A stretch of DNA of 64,000 nt, taken from the NCBI GenBank assembly GCA_937911325.1, contig CALDSD010000081.1:1-64000 (forward strand), read 5' to 3'. The DNA comes from an uncultured Neomegalonema sp. (GTDB lineage Bacteria; Pseudomonadota; Alphaproteobacteria; Rhodobacterales; Rhodobacteraceae). Below the pieces are notes generated by a model that was given only the letters and a program-made list of their open reading frames with translations, was not told the DNA's origin and searched no databases. The position numbers were made by a program, and so were the translations under genes. Shown here one piece after another: positions 1 to 10,168 of the stretch. Position 1 is the first letter of the stretch, and each line of letters starts with the position of its first letter.

Positions 1-977
1 CGCCGGAAGAAACGGGATGTGAGATTTATGGCAAGGCCGAATTCCTCAATCCCGGGCAATCGGTCAAGGACCGCGCGGCGCTTTTCATCATCCGCGATGC
101 CATCGCCAAAGGGCAGCTGCGGCCCGGTGGCACCATCGTGGAAGGCACAGCTGGCAACACCGGCATCGGGCTGGCGCTTGTTGGTGCGTCCATGGGTTTC
201 AAAACCGTGATCGTGATCCCGGAGACGCAAAGCCAGGAAAAGAAGGATATGATCCGCCTTGCGGGTGCGGAACTGGTCGAGGTGCCTGCAGTGCCCTATT
301 CCAACCCCAACAACTACGTCCGTTATTCCGGGCGGCTCGCCGAAGAAATGGCGCGGCATAACAACAATGGCGCGATCTGGGCCAACCAGTTCGACAACGT
401 CGCCAACCGTCAGGCCCATATCGACAGCACCGCGCCGGAGATCTGGCGGCAGACCGACGGCAAGATCGACGGGTTTATCTGCGCCTGCGGATCCGGTGGA
501 ACACTGGTCGGCACGGCGACGGGTCTTCGCGCGCGCTCAAGCGACGTCAAGATCGGTTTGGTCGATCCGGACGGCGCCGCTCTTTACCGCTACTTCGCGG
601 AAGGCGAACTCAAATCCGAAGGCTCGTCGATCTCGGAAGGGATCGGTCAGGGGCGGATCACCGCCAATCTGGAAGGCTTCAAGCCGGACTTCGCCTACAA
701 TGTCTCCGATGCTGAGGCGCTGCCGATCGTTTTCGACCTCATGCGCGACGAGGGGCTGATCATGGGGCTGTCCACCGGGATCAATGTCGCCGGCGCGATC
801 CGTCTGGCGAAGGAACTGGGGCCGGGCAAGACCATTGTGACGATCCTCTGCGACTATGGGACCCGCTATGCGTCCAAGCTCTACAATCCGGAGTTTCTCG
901 CAAGCAAAGGCCTGGCGTATCCAGAGTGGTTGCAAGGGGCGCGGGACGAACTCCCGGCTGTTTTCGAAAATGCGTGA
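1..977 (+). CDS. cysK: cysteine synthase A (5' end outside window)
   Basis: PLP-dependent O-acetylserine sulfhydrylase, the last step of cysteine synthesis, which swaps the acetate of O-acetylserine for sulfide. The reading frame is open from base 3, so about 325 residues are visible and only the N-terminus is missing. The PLP lysine lies in GQSVKDRA (bases 66-68), followed by the substrate loop EGTAGNTG and the phosphate-binding glycine loop CGSGGT. Length and motifs fit the CysK/CBS-like fold-type II family. A cystathionine beta-synthase would normally carry extra domains, and none follow here. The next gene begins 88 bases downstream on the same strand. Confidence 0.9.
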   Translation, partial: PEETGCEIYGKAEFLNPGQSVKDRAALFIIRDAIAKGQLRPGGTIVEGTAGNTGIGLALVGASMGFKTVIVIPETQSQEKKDMIRLAGAELVEVPAVPYSNPNNYVRYSGRLAEEMARHNNNGAIWANQFDNVANRQAHIDSTAPEIWRQTDGKIDGFICACGSGGTLVGTATGLRARSSDVKIGLVDPDGAALYRYFAEGELKSEGSSISEGIGQGRITANLEGFKPDFAYNVSDAEALPIVFDLMRDEGLIMGLSTGINVAGAIRLAKELGPGKTIVTILCDYGTRYASKLYNPEFLASKGLAYPEWLQGARDELPAVFENA

Positions 978-1065
978 CGTCGATCTGTATCGGACACGCG
1001 CGAAGCGTTGACGAGATCGGCGGCGTGCTGAAAACCTCGGCGGGCTTACGTCGAGGAGATCAGAC

Positions 1066-1788
1066 ATGTCCACCCAAGCCTTGTTCCGCGATGACGCCTA
1101 CGCACAGACATGCCAGGCCAAAGTTCTCGGTGTGAGCGACCGCGACGGCGTCATCCTCGATCGGAGCGTCTTCTATCCGATGGGGGGCGGACAGCCCGGC
1201 GATGTCGGCGTGTTGCGCTGGGATGGCGGAGAGACGCCCATTGCAACGACGGTCAAGGGCGAAGCGCCGGACGAGATCGTCCATGTGCCTGCCGAAGGCG
1301 CGGTCGTTCCCCCGGTCGGCGCCGAGGTCGAGGCCGTCCTTGACTGGTCGACGAGGCACAAGCACATGCGCATCCACACAGCGCTCCATTTGCTTTCGGT
1401 TGTGATCCCGTTGCCGGTCACTGGCGGTCAGATCGCCGCCGAGAAGGGGCGGCTTGATTTTGACATGCCGGACGCGCCTGAGGACAAGGACGCGCTGAGC
1501 GAACAGCTCAACGCGCTGATCGCAGCCGACCACGCCGTCTCGGAGACATGGATCACCGACGCAGAACTCGAAGCCAATCCGGATCTCGTGAAGACGATGA
1601 CGGTCAAGCCGCCGATGGGGCAGGGGCGGGTGCGGATTGTGCGCATCGGACCGGAGGACGGGCCGATCGACTTTCAGCCTTGCGGCGGCACGCATGTGCG
1701 CTCGACTGCAGAGATCGGGCGGGTCGCGCTTGGAAAGATCGAGAAAAAGGGCAAGCGGAACCGTCGCGTCAGTCTCGTTTTCGCCTAG
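1066..1788 (+). CDS. alaX: alanyl-tRNA editing protein, AlaX type
   Basis: Free-standing editing domain related to the second half of alanyl-tRNA synthetase. The family hydrolyses Ser-tRNA(Ala), and sometimes Gly-tRNA(Ala), in the cytoplasm. The 240-residue protein has the zinc-binding HTALH motif at residues 104-108 and the second ligand pair CGGTH at 206-210. The FYPMGGGQPGD signature near residues 36-46 marks the N-terminal beta-barrel of the AlaX-M/AlaX-L type. A GAGGAG ribosome-binding site lies just upstream of the ATG. There is no catalytic synthetase domain, so this is not a truncated alaS. Confidence 0.9.
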   Translation: MSTQALFRDDAYAQTCQAKVLGVSDRDGVILDRSVFYPMGGGQPGDVGVLRWDGGETPIATTVKGEAPDEIVHVPAEGAVVPPVGAEVEAVLDWSTRHKHMRIHTALHLLSVVIPLPVTGGQIAAEKGRLDFDMPDAPEDKDALSEQLNALIAADHAVSETWITDAELEANPDLVKTMTVKPPMGQGRVRIVRIGPEDGPIDFQPCGGTHVRSTAEIGRVALGKIEKKGKRNRRVSLVFA

Positions 1789-1868
1789 GCGAGCCGTGTT
1801 GGCGCCTGGTCAGTCACTCTGACGTCATCGCTTCCGCTTAAACTGGCTGGTGGTATGGGGAGGCTGTC

Positions 1869-2927
1869 ATGCGGAAGCTGTTGTTGGGAGTATCTCTGAC
1901 GCTGTTCGCGGTCGCCGCTCAAGCGGAAGAGCTTGAGTATGTCGGCGAGTTTCGATTGCCGACCGGGATCAAGATCGACGGGGTGGAGATTGGCGGTCTT
2001 TCGGCTCTCGAATACGACCCGGCGTCCGGGACTTTTCTTGCTCTGTCCGATGATCTCGCCCAGTACGGCCCAGCGCGGTTTTATGAGATCGCGCTCGATC
2101 TGAGCGCAAAGGGCATTCGCGGCGTTGATATCCGCCGGCGCGTCGACCTGAAGGATCTGGAGGGCGAGGCTTATGCGCCGAGGTCGCTCGACCCCGAGGG
2201 GTTGCGCCTCGCCAGCGGCGCGACCCTGTTCTGGTCGCACGAGCGCGACGAGGCCGGTGTTCCTTTCGTCGGCGAGATGACGCGCGACGGGCGCGCCACG
2301 CGCCGGTTTGAGCTGCCCGAGTATTATGCGCCAACGTCTGACGGGGCGGTTGGGACGCGCACGAACTTGGGGTTCGAAGCCCTGACCGTCCGAGACGGCG
2401 TCGTCGTCGCCGGCATGGAAAACGCGATGAAGCAGGACGGGCCGGAGGCGTCGCTGTCAGAAGGATCTCCGGCGCGCGTTCTCACGTTCGCGACCGAGAC
2501 GGGCGCGCCGATGGCTGAATACGTTTATGTGACTGAACGCGTGCCGGCGCGCCCTAGCCCAGCCACCGGATTTCATACTAACGGCCTGGTTGAGTTGCTC
2601 GCGCGCGCGGAGGGTGGGTTTTACGCTCTGGAACGCGCGTTTTCTGCGGGTCAGGGCAACACGGTGCGCATTTTCATCACGCGTTTTGAGGGCGCGACGA
2701 ATGTGCTGGGAACCCCATCGCTGCTCGAGGTCGACTACCAGCCAATGCCGAAGGAGCTTCTGTTCACCTTGCAGGCGGGCGGGATCGCCGACACGATCGA
2801 CAATCTCGAAGGCATGACCTTTGGACCGGAGATCGACGGCGCGCGCACGCTCGTGCTGGTGTCGGACAACAATTTCAATCCGAACGGCCAGTTCACGCAG
2901 TTTCTGTTGTTCAAGATTATCGAATAG
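1869..2927 (+). CDS. secreted esterase-like / phytase-like protein
   Basis: 352 residues. It has a signal peptide (charged MRKLL start, hydrophobic core, AQA cleavage motif near residue 19) and a single domain matching the esterase-like activity of phytase family (PF13449). Typical traits are the GGLSALEYD segment early on, an acidic SLDPEGLRL stretch, and the late NLEGMTFGP and LVLVSDNNFNP motifs of a beta-propeller. Export to the periplasm is expected. The substrate is unknown, since family members are named from weak homology to phytases. selO follows after 64 bases on the same strand. Confidence 0.75.
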   Translation: MRKLLLGVSLTLFAVAAQAEELEYVGEFRLPTGIKIDGVEIGGLSALEYDPASGTFLALSDDLAQYGPARFYEIALDLSAKGIRGVDIRRRVDLKDLEGEAYAPRSLDPEGLRLASGATLFWSHERDEAGVPFVGEMTRDGRATRRFELPEYYAPTSDGAVGTRTNLGFEALTVRDGVVVAGMENAMKQDGPEASLSEGSPARVLTFATETGAPMAEYVYVTERVPARPSPATGFHTNGLVELLARAEGGFYALERAFSAGQGNTVRIFITRFEGATNVLGTPSLLEVDYQPMPKELLFTLQAGGIADTIDNLEGMTFGPEIDGARTLVLVSDNNFNPNGQFTQFLLFKIIE

Positions 2928-2991
2928 CGGCTGGTTGACGGCGCCGACCACGCGACCGAGGTATACGGCCACCCGTCACAAGCGAGACGTC

Positions 2992-4434
2992 ATGCCTGTA
3001 GCGCCGACTTACCGTCCAGAAACGATCCACGCGCGATTGGGGGACGCGTTCTTCGATCCAGTCGATGCTGCGAACTTTCCCGAGCACAAACTGCGGTTCC
3101 GGAATGATCGCTGGGCTGCGCGCGTGGGGTTGGGAGAGCTGGACGACGCCGAGTGGGTCACGCATTTCGGGCGGTTCGCGCCGCTGCCGGACAACCTGCC
3201 GAAACCCCTGGCCCTCCGCTATCACGGTCACCAGTTCCGTCACTACAATCCCGATATCGGCGACGGTCGAGGCTTTCTGTTCGCCCAGCTCCGCGATGAC
3301 GCGCGTCGGCTGCTGGATCTTGGCACGAAAGGCTCAGGTCGCACGCCCTACTCGCGAACGGGAGATGGACGCCTGACCCTGAAAGGCGGGGTCCGCGAGA
3401 TCCTGGCGACAGAGATGCTCGAGGCGCTCGGGGTCAATACCTCGAAGACCTTCAGCCTCATCGAAACCGGCGAGGCGCTGGAGCGCGGCGACGAGCCGTC
3501 TCCGACCCGGTCCGCGGTGCTGGTGCGGCTCAATCACAGCCACATTCGGATCGGCACGTTTCAACGCCTCGCAGCCTACGGCGAGACCGACGAGATCAAG
3601 CGTCTGGTCGATCACGGCATCGAGCACTATTGGCCCGAAGCCGCGAACGACCCGGATCCGGTGATCGGGTTCTACCGCCGGGTCGTCGACGCCGTCGCGA
3701 CCATGGGCGCGCAATGGATGGCCGCAGGCTTCGTCCACGGCGTGCTGAACACCGACAACATCACGATCACGGGCGAGAGTTTCGACTATGGACCCTGGCG
3801 GTTCATTCCCGAAGTCGACCCGGGTTTCACCGCCGCATATTTTGATCAAACAGGTCTTTATGCGTTCGGACGTCAGCCGCAGGCGCTGGAGTGGAACCTC
3901 GCGCGTTTGGCTGAGTGTCTGTTGGACCTAGCGGAGCAAGAAAAACTCCAGCTTGGACTGCAGCTGTTTCGTCCGGTGTTTCAAAGGACTTTTGGCGCGG
4001 CTGTTCTGGCGAGGTTGGGGTTGGCGAGCGCGGACTCTGAAAGCGACGCCGCTCTGGCGCGCGAGCTGTTTGAGGCTCTGCACGCGACACGCGCGCCGTT
4101 CGAACAAAGCATTCATGATCTTGTCGGGGGCGGTCTCCCGGACCGGTTGGCGTCCAGCCCCAACGCGGCCGTTTACGAGCGATCGGAAATGGCGGGGGTT
4201 CTGGGGCTGCTGCGCGACCGGCGGCAGGTCGCCGGCGTCGACGACGCGCTCGCGGCTCCGATGTCAAAGGGGCAGCCGCCAACGCTGTTGATTGACGAAG
4301 TCGAGACCCTGTGGTCCGCGATCGCCGAGCGCGACGATTGGACCCCGCTGGAGCGCAAGATCCAGAAAATGCGCGCCTACGGCGCTTGGCGGTCGAGCTT
4401 CGCATCTTTGCCAAACGCCGCGACGGACGTTTGA
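2992..4434 (+). CDS. selO: protein adenylyltransferase SelO
   Basis: Pseudokinase-fold enzyme that transfers AMP to Ser/Thr/Tyr of target proteins and is linked to redox stress. I take the ATG at 2992, which gives MPVAPTYRP. An in-frame upstream extension reads as non-coding because it overlaps the end of the preceding gene. The 480 residues match the usual bacterial length of about 480. Motifs visible are RYHGHQF, LGTKGSGRTPYSRTGDGRL (nucleotide loop), GVREILATEML and the HGVLNTDN catalytic/metal loop. The protein ends NAATDV with no C-terminal cysteine in the last residues. Confidence 0.92.
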   Translation: MPVAPTYRPETIHARLGDAFFDPVDAANFPEHKLRFRNDRWAARVGLGELDDAEWVTHFGRFAPLPDNLPKPLALRYHGHQFRHYNPDIGDGRGFLFAQLRDDARRLLDLGTKGSGRTPYSRTGDGRLTLKGGVREILATEMLEALGVNTSKTFSLIETGEALERGDEPSPTRSAVLVRLNHSHIRIGTFQRLAAYGETDEIKRLVDHGIEHYWPEAANDPDPVIGFYRRVVDAVATMGAQWMAAGFVHGVLNTDNITITGESFDYGPWRFIPEVDPGFTAAYFDQTGLYAFGRQPQALEWNLARLAECLLDLAEQEKLQLGLQLFRPVFQRTFGAAVLARLGLASADSESDAALARELFEALHATRAPFEQSIHDLVGGGLPDRLASSPNAAVYERSEMAGVLGLLRDRRQVAGVDDALAAPMSKGQPPTLLIDEVETLWSAIAERDDWTPLERKIQKMRAYGAWRSSFASLPNAATDV

Positions 4435-4587
4435 AAAACGCGCAATGAATTGAAACTTCAAGCGGCTGCGTGATCATCATCTTGCGAATTTTGCGGAATC
4501 GCCCGGTCTTTGCCGATGTCCCGGTTGCCTCGCTTGAGCGCGCGCGCTTTCACTGTCGCGAGCAACAATAAGAACTGGGAGAGCTCC

Positions 4588-5439
4588 ATGCCGCGCAGCG
4601 ACAGCACCACCCTTGTCAGCGTCAAATGGCTCGCGGATCATCTTGCGGCGCCGGACGTTCGGGTGCTCGACGCGTCCTGGCACCTGCCCGACGCCGGGCG
4701 CGACGCCAAGATCGAGTTCGCAAGCGAGCACATCCCAGGCGCGGCGTTTTTCGACATCGATGACATCGCCGACGAGCGGGCGGGCCTGCCGCATACGGCG
4801 CCGCCGATGGAGAAGTTTGTCTCGCGGGTTCGCAAGCTCGGGGTCGGGGATGGTCACCGGATCGTCATCTACGACACGGTCGGCATGTTCTCAGCCGCCC
4901 GCGCGTGGTGGATGTTCCGGTACTTTGGGCATCAGGACGTGGCGGTCCTCGACGGCGGGTTGCCGAAATGGAAAGCGGGGGGGCTTCCGGTCGAAGACAT
5001 GCCGGCCGTCGCACGCGAACGACATTTCACTCCGCGCGTCCGATCGATGATGCTCAAGGACGTCACCGAGGTCAGCCAGGCGGTGAAGCTCGGGGAAACC
5101 GAGATCGTCGACGCTCGCAGTCCGGGCCGTTTCGCCGGCGCCGAGCCGGAGCCGCGCGAGGGACTGCGCGCCGGCCACATCCCGGGATCCAAGAACGTGC
5201 ACTATGCGACGTTGCTGAACGCCGACGGCACCATGAAGGACGACGCCGACTTGAAAGCAGTGTTCATTGCGGCGGGCGTCGATCTGAGCAAGCCCATTGT
5301 CACGACCTGCGGTTCCGGCGTGACCGCGGCGATCCTTTTGCTCGCGCTGGAGCGGATCGGCGTACGCAACGCCGGTCTCTATGACGGGTCCTGGGCGGAG
5401 TGGGGCGCGAGCGAGATGTTGCCGGTGGAGACAGGGTGA
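4588..5439 (+). CDS. sseA: 3-mercaptopyruvate sulfurtransferase (two-rhodanese)
   Basis: Two tandem rhodanese domains in 283 residues. It transfers the sulfur of 3-mercaptopyruvate, or thiosulfate in related enzymes, to a thiol acceptor. The catalytic cysteine is C241 in CGSGVTA; the CGSGV form of the loop is typical of mercaptopyruvate sulfurtransferases rather than thiosulfate rhodaneses. The N-terminal inactive domain carries VRVLDASWHLP and HIPGAAFFDID. The start at 4588 is chosen because MPRSDSTTLVSVKWL matches the family and a GGGAGAG lies just upstream. The next start codon is 9 bases past the stop, so the following GNAT gene is probably co-transcribed. Confidence 0.9.
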   Translation: MPRSDSTTLVSVKWLADHLAAPDVRVLDASWHLPDAGRDAKIEFASEHIPGAAFFDIDDIADERAGLPHTAPPMEKFVSRVRKLGVGDGHRIVIYDTVGMFSAARAWWMFRYFGHQDVAVLDGGLPKWKAGGLPVEDMPAVARERHFTPRVRSMMLKDVTEVSQAVKLGETEIVDARSPGRFAGAEPEPREGLRAGHIPGSKNVHYATLLNADGTMKDDADLKAVFIAAGVDLSKPIVTTCGSGVTAAILLLALERIGVRNAGLYDGSWAEWGASEMLPVETG

Positions 5440-5448
5440 GGCGGCGGC

Positions 5449-5973
5449 GTGACTGGCGAACAGCTCGAATACGTCGTCACCTATCTTGAGATGACGGCTC
5501 CGCCTTCGGGTCCGCTGAAGCCGGCGCCGATGGGCGCGCCGCTGGCGCTGATGCGCGTCGAGCAACCCAAGGCGCATTTCTTTCTCTATCTCTACGGCAC
5601 GATCGGCGCAGCGTATGAATGGACCGACAAGCTGCGAGAGCCAGCGAGCGACGTTCGCGCGTTCGTCGAAGACCCCAAGGTGGAGATGACCGTGCTCTAT
5701 CGCGGCGGCGCGCCCGCCGGTTTTTTCCAGCTTGATTTCCGGGAAGAGGGCGTCTGCGATCTCGCTTATTTCGGTTTGATGCCCGAGGCGGTGGGCCAGG
5801 GGTTGGGTGGTTGGTTGTTGTCAGAAGCGATTCGCGAGGCGTGGTCTCGCGGCATTGGCAAAATGACTGTGAACACCAATACGCTGGACCATCCGGCCGC
5901 CCTCTCGAACTACCAAAAGGCTGGCTTCAGCCCGGTTCGGCGCGAAGCGCACACGCGAACAGCCGCTAAATAA
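5449..5973 (+). CDS. GNAT-family N-acetyltransferase
   Basis: 174-residue acetyltransferase of the GNAT fold. The acetyl-CoA loop is seen in GLMPEAVGQGLGGWLL (motif A, QGLGG) and the C-terminal motif B around NYQKAGF, with strands between. The start used is GTG at 5449, right after sseA; an ATG at 5491 is possible and would remove 14 residues. The substrate cannot be read from sequence. The spacing suggests an operon with sseA. Confidence 0.8.
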   Translation: MTGEQLEYVVTYLEMTAPPSGPLKPAPMGAPLALMRVEQPKAHFFLYLYGTIGAAYEWTDKLREPASDVRAFVEDPKVEMTVLYRGGAPAGFFQLDFREEGVCDLAYFGLMPEAVGQGLGGWLLSEAIREAWSRGIGKMTVNTNTLDHPAALSNYQKAGFSPVRREAHTRTAAK

Positions 5974-6251
5974 ATGGCTGTTTCCGCCCATGTGGCGGAG
6001 TCGCTACGATTCTAGATCTAGGTTATTTTTGCCATTCGCACCCGACATTTAGGGTTGCGTTCATCGTTCCACTCGATACTACTGATGCTCCGAGAGAGAC
6101 GGCAGACCACAACATCTAGTTCAGAGACCAACAGATTAAAGGTCCGACGCTAGATCTGCCAAACAAGTCGCAGTGAGCAGGTGCCCGGGAAGAGCGATCC
6201 TGGGCGCAGAGGAATTGTGCGCCGGTTGAGGCGCGAGGAGATGGGGCGAGT
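5974..6251 (+). promoter_or_regulatory. nrdJ upstream region with NrdR-box-like elements
   Basis: 278-base gap ahead of nrdJ. It holds a short hairpin (TCCGCC at 5983 paired with GGCGGA at 5994) after the GNAT gene. Three elements share an AT(C)TAG core. The best is CCACAACATCTAGTTC at 6107-6122, which fits the NrdR box acaCwAtATaTwGtgt at 11 of 16 positions by my count. A weaker one is at 6009-6024 around CTAGATCTAG and another at 6147-6162. Box spacing is about 40 rather than the common 31-32 bases, so assignment to NrdR is tentative. No cobalamin-riboswitch B12 box was seen. Confidence 0.35.
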
Positions 6252-9200
6252 ATGAAGATCGAGCGTCGGTTCACGAAGGAAGGTCAGTCTCCCTATGCGG
6301 ACATCGAGTTCCGCAAGGCGACCTCCGAGATCCGGAACCCGAACGGAGAGCGCGTCTTCGCGCTGGAAGGGTTTGATGTGCCAGCGGCGTGGAGCCAGGT
6401 GGCCTGTGACGTCCTGGCTCAGAAATACTTTCGCAGAGCGGGCGTCGCGGCGCGCCTGAAGCCGGTCGCCGAAAAGGGCGTGCCGAGCTGGCTGCGCCGT
6501 TCGACGCCAGATCTCAGCGGCCTGAAGTCGATCCCGACGGAAGAGCAGTACGGCGGCGAGACCGATGCGCGTCAGGTGTTTGATCGTCTGGCCGGCGCAT
6601 GGACCTTCTGGGGCTGGACCAGCGGCTACTTCACCGAAGAGGCCGACGCCCACGCATACTATGATGAGATGCGGTACATGCTGGCGAAGCAGATGGCGGC
6701 GCCGAACTCGCCACAGTGGTTCAACACCGGGCTCTACTGGGCCTACGGCATCGACGGTCCAAGCCAGGGCCACTTCTATGTCGACGACAAGACCGGCAAG
6801 ATGAAGAAGTCGCGGTCGGCCTATGAGCGTCCGCAACCACATGCCTGCTTTATCCAGTCCGTATCCGACGATCTGGTCAACCCGGGCGGGATCATGGACC
6901 TGTGGACCCGGGAAGCGCGCCTGTTCAAATACGGCTCGGGCACCGGGGCGAACTTCTCGCATCTGCGCGGCGAGAACGAGCCGTTGACCGGCGGCGGCAA
7001 ATCGTCGGGACTGATGTCCTTCCTGAAGATCGGCGACCGGGCCGCCGGCGCGATCAAGTCCGGCGGGACGACGCGTCGCGCTGCGAAGATGGTCATCGTC
7101 GATGTCGACCACCCGGACATCGAGACGTTCATCGACTGGAAGGTGATTGAAGAGCAAAAAGTGTCTGCGCTTGTCGCCGGTTCCAAGCTTCACCAGAGGC
7201 TTCTGAATGAAGTGATGGCGTCGGCGGTGAATTCGGATCTTGGGCCGGACGCCAAGTTCGACCCCAAGCAGAACGAGCCGCTGAAAGCCGCGATCAAGGA
7301 AGCTCGGAAGTCCGAGATCCCGGAGAACTACATCCAGCGCGTGCTGCAATACGGCAAACAGGGCTACACCTCGATCGAGTTCCCGGTCTACGACACCGAC
7401 TGGGACAGCGAAGCGTACCTGACCGTTTCGGGGCAGAACTCGAACAACTCGGTTCGCGTCACCGACGCTTTTCTGGAGGCGGCCGAGGTCGGCGCTGATT
7501 GGCAGCTGACCCAACGCACCAACGGCCAGGTCGCCAAGACCGTGAACGCCGCCGAGCTGTGGGGCAAAATCGGTCACGCAGCCTGGGCCTGCGCCGATCC
7601 GGGCCTTCAGTACCACGACACCGTGAACGACTGGCACACCTGCCCGGCGTCGGGTCCTATCCGCGGCTCGAACCCGTGTTCGGAGTACATGTTCCTCGAC
7701 GATACGGCCTGTAACCTGGCGTCGTTGAACCTGCTCTCGTTCCGCCGGGACGATGGCTCGTTCGACATCGCGGCCTATGAGCACGCCTGCCGTCTGTGGA
7801 CGGTCGCGCTCGAGGTTTCCGTGACCATGGCGCAATTCCCGTCGGAGGCGATTGCGCAGGGGTCCTATGACTTCCGCACGCTGGGTCTGGGCTTCGCAAA
7901 TATCGGCGGGCTGCTGATGTCGGGCGGCTACAGCTATGACAGCGACGAAGGTCGTGCGATCTGCGGCGCGCTCTCAGCGGTGTTGACCGGCGTCAGCTAC
8001 GCGACCTCCGCCGAAATGGCGAAAGAGCTTGGTCCGTTCCCCGGCTACGCCAAGAACAGCGAGCACATGCTGCGCGTCATGCGCAACCATTGGCGCGCGG
8101 CGCATGGCGAGTCGTCGGGTTACGAAGGTCTGCGCACGTTGCCGACGCCGCTCGACAAGGCGAACTGTCCTGACGCGGCGCTGGTCGAGGCTGCGGCCAA
8201 AGCCTGGGATCAGGCGCTGGCTCTGGGCGAGGCGCACGGCTACCGCAATGCGCAGGCGTCCGTGATCGCACCAACCGGCACCATCGGTTTGGTCATGGAT
8301 TGCGACACGACGGGCATCGAACCGGACTTCGCGCTGGTGAAGTTCAAGAAACTCGCAGGCGGCGGCTATTTCAAGATCATCAACCGGTCCGTGCCGCGGG
8401 CGCTTGAGGCTCTTGGTTATGGCGAGCTCGAGATCAACGCCATCGTCGATTACGCGGTGGGCCACGGCACGCTCAAGGGCGCGCCCGGCGTCGACCATGA
8501 CGCATTGATCGCCAAAGGCTTCGGCCCGGAAGAGATCGAGAAGATCGAGGCGAAACTCGCCGACGCGTTCGACATCCGCTTCGTCTTCAACCGTTGGGTT
8601 CTGGGTGACGAGTTCCTGAAAGAGAAGTGCGGTCTGACCGATGCGCAGCTCGACGATCCGGAGCTCGATCTTCTGAAAGCGCTCGGCTTTGAAAAGGCGG
8701 AGATCGACGCGGCGAACAACCATGTGTGCGGGACCATGACCCTGGAAGGCGCGCCGTTCCTGAAGGACGAGCACCTGCCGGTCTTTGATTGCGCCAACCC
8801 GTGCGGCAAGCTCGGCAAGCGCTACCTGTCGGTCGATGCGCATATCGAGATGATGGCGGCGGCTCAGCCGTTCATCTCCGGCGCGATCTCCAAAACGATC
8901 AACATGCCGAACGACGCGTCGATCGAAGACTGTCAGGCGGCGTACATGAAGTCGTGGCGGATGGCGCTCAAGGCCAACGCGCTCTACCGCGACGGCTCGA
9001 AGCTCAGCCAGCCTCTCGCCTCGCAGCTTCTGGATGAAGACGAAGATCGTGAAGATCTCGTCGAAGAGCTGGCGGCAAGCCAGCCCGCCGCCGCCCGCGC
9101 CGAGGCGTTGGCCGAGCGGATCGTCGAGAAGATCGTGGTGCGCGAGATCGTGAACCGCGAGCGCGAGAAGATGCCTGACCGCCGGAAGGGCTACACCCAG

Positions 9201-9995
9201 AAGGCGATCGTCGGCGGGCACAAAGTGTATATTCACACTGGCGAGTTCGACGATGGGGAGCTCGGCGATATATTCATTGATATGCACAAGGAAGGTGCGG
9301 CCTTCCGAAGCTTGATGAATAACTTCGCCATCGCGGTGTCCGTCGGTCTGCAATATGGCGTGCCGCTCGAAGAGTTCGTCGACGCCTTCACGTTCACACG
9401 GTTCGAGCCGGCTGGCTTCGTCCAGGGCAACGACCAGGTGAAGAACGCGACCTCGATCCTCGACTACGTGTTCCGCGAGCTGGCGATCTCGTATCTGGGC
9501 CGGCACGACCTCGCCCATGGCGCGGCGGCGGAAGGCGTTCGGTTCGACGAGATGGGCCGCGGTCACGACGAGGGGCAGCAGAACTTCAAGGAAGCCGATG
9601 AAGAAGTCGCGAAGCCTGCGATCGAGATGGTCAAGCAGATCGCCTCGTCCGGCTTCCTGCGCAAGACGCTGCCGAATGACTTTGTCGTGCTGAAGGGCGG
9701 TCTCGACGCGACTGCGCGTGGTGTCGACCAAGGCTCGGCGGCTCTGCAGGCGGCTGCGGTGGCGGCCGAGGTCGTCGCGGACATGGAGCCCGACGGCGGC
9801 GTCGCGGTCCTCGAACGCAAGGAAACGCGCACCGAGGTCAAGGCGACCGTCCGGACGGACCTCAAGGCGCGGGCCGAAGCCAAGATGAAGGGCTACGAGG
9901 GCGACCCTTGCGGCGAGTGCGGCAACTTCACGCTGGTGCGCAACGGCACCTGCCTGAAATGCGACACCTGCGGCAGCACCTCGGGGTGCTCGTGA
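6252..9995 (+). CDS. nrdJ: adenosylcobalamin-dependent ribonucleoside-diphosphate reductase (class II)
   Basis: Makes deoxyribonucleotides with a B12-generated thiyl radical, so it needs neither an oxygen-dependent nor an anaerobic activator. At 1247 residues it matches the long alphaproteobacterial class II form. Visible family segments are [15 protein letters not shown] (about residues 152-166), [42 protein letters not shown] (catalytic Cys and Glu region), IAPTGTIG and a late TSCPD-type domain. The C-terminal tail has [13 protein letters not shown] and a terminal SGCS, consistent with a zinc site plus the re-reducing cysteine pair. GAGGAG precedes the ATG by about 10 bases. A strong terminator follows. 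Confidence 0.95.
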   Translation: MKIERRFTKEGQSPYADIEFRKATSEIRNPNGERVFALEGFDVPAAWSQVACDVLAQKYFRRAGVAARLKPVAEKGVPSWLRRSTPDLSGLKSIPTEEQYGGETDARQVFDRLAGAWTFWGWTSGYFTEEADAHAYYDEMRYMLAKQMAAPNSPQWFNTGLYWAYGIDGPSQGHFYVDDKTGKMKKSRSAYERPQPHACFIQSVSDDLVNPGGIMDLWTREARLFKYGSGTGANFSHLRGENEPLTGGGKSSGLMSFLKIGDRAAGAIKSGGTTRRAAKMVIVDVDHPDIETFIDWKVIEEQKVSALVAGSKLHQRLLNEVMASAVNSDLGPDAKFDPKQNEPLKAAIKEARKSEIPENYIQRVLQYGKQGYTSIEFPVYDTDWDSEAYLTVSGQNSNNSVRVTDAFLEAAEVGADWQLTQRTNGQVAKTVNAAELWGKIGHAAWACADPGLQYHDTVNDWHTCPASGPIRGSNPCSEYMFLDDTACNLASLNLLSFRRDDGSFDIAAYEHACRLWTVALEVSVTMAQFPSEAIAQGSYDFRTLGLGFANIGGLLMSGGYSYDSDEGRAICGALSAVLTGVSYATSAEMAKELGPFPGYAKNSEHMLRVMRNHWRAAHGESSGYEGLRTLPTPLDKANCPDAALVEAAAKAWDQALALGEAHGYRNAQASVIAPTGTIGLVMDCDTTGIEPDFALVKFKKLAGGGYFKIINRSVPRALEALGYGELEINAIVDYAVGHGTLKGAPGVDHDALIAKGFGPEEIEKIEAKLADAFDIRFVFNRWVLGDEFLKEKCGLTDAQLDDPELDLLKALGFEKAEIDAANNHVCGTMTLEGAPFLKDEHLPVFDCANPCGKLGKRYLSVDAHIEMMAAAQPFISGAISKTINMPNDASIEDCQAAYMKSWRMALKANALYRDGSKLSQPLASQLLDEDEDREDLVEELAASQPAAARAEALAERIVEKIVVREIVNREREKMPDRRKGYTQKAIVGGHKVYIHTGEFDDGELGDIFIDMHKEGAAFRSLMNNFAIAVSVGLQYGVPLEEFVDAFTFTRFEPAGFVQGNDQVKNATSILDYVFRELAISYLGRHDLAHGAAAEGVRFDEMGRGHDEGQQNFKEADEEVAKPAIEMVKQIASSGFLRKTLPNDFVVLKGGLDATARGVDQGSAALQAAAVAAEVVADMEPDGGVAVLERKETRTEVKATVRTDLKARAEAKMKGYEGDPCGECGNFTLVRNGTCLKCDTCGSTSGCS

Positions 9996-10098
9996 CCCGC
10001 GGCTAACAGAATTCGTCGGCGGGGCAAGCTCCGCCGGCGTCCGATCCAGGCATCGAGCAGTGCAGGAAACCTATCATTATAAGAGCCTGGAATAAGCC

Positions 10099-10132
10099 TG
10101 GGCGGCCGCAAAGGTCGCCCTTTTTCTTTTTT
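10099..10132 (+). terminator. intrinsic terminator of nrdJ
   Basis: GGGCGGCC (10100-10107) pairs with GGTCGCCC (10113-10120), eight pairs including one G-U, around the loop GCAAA. It is followed directly by TTTTTCTTTTTT. It separates nrdJ from the convergent aldehyde dehydrogenase gene. Confidence 0.9.
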
Positions 10133-10168
10133 GTCGCGCTCAACATCGGCGCTGCTGTTCGGGTTGGC

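Noticed and set aside
2821-2991. 57-residue N-terminal extension of SelO
   Set aside because: It overlaps the end of the preceding gene and is Arg/Ser/Thr-rich out-of-frame sequence; the SelO match starts at 2992.
5974-6251. Cobalamin riboswitch upstream of nrdJ
   Set aside because: No B12-box or the expected long structured leader; the gap is short and the only hairpin is 6 bp.
6150-9731. Two long open frames on the minus strand (6150-7835 and 7974-9731) opposite nrdJ
   Set aside because: They are Arg/Asp/His-rich antisense shadows of a highly conserved gene with GC-biased third positions; no ribosome-binding site or domain.
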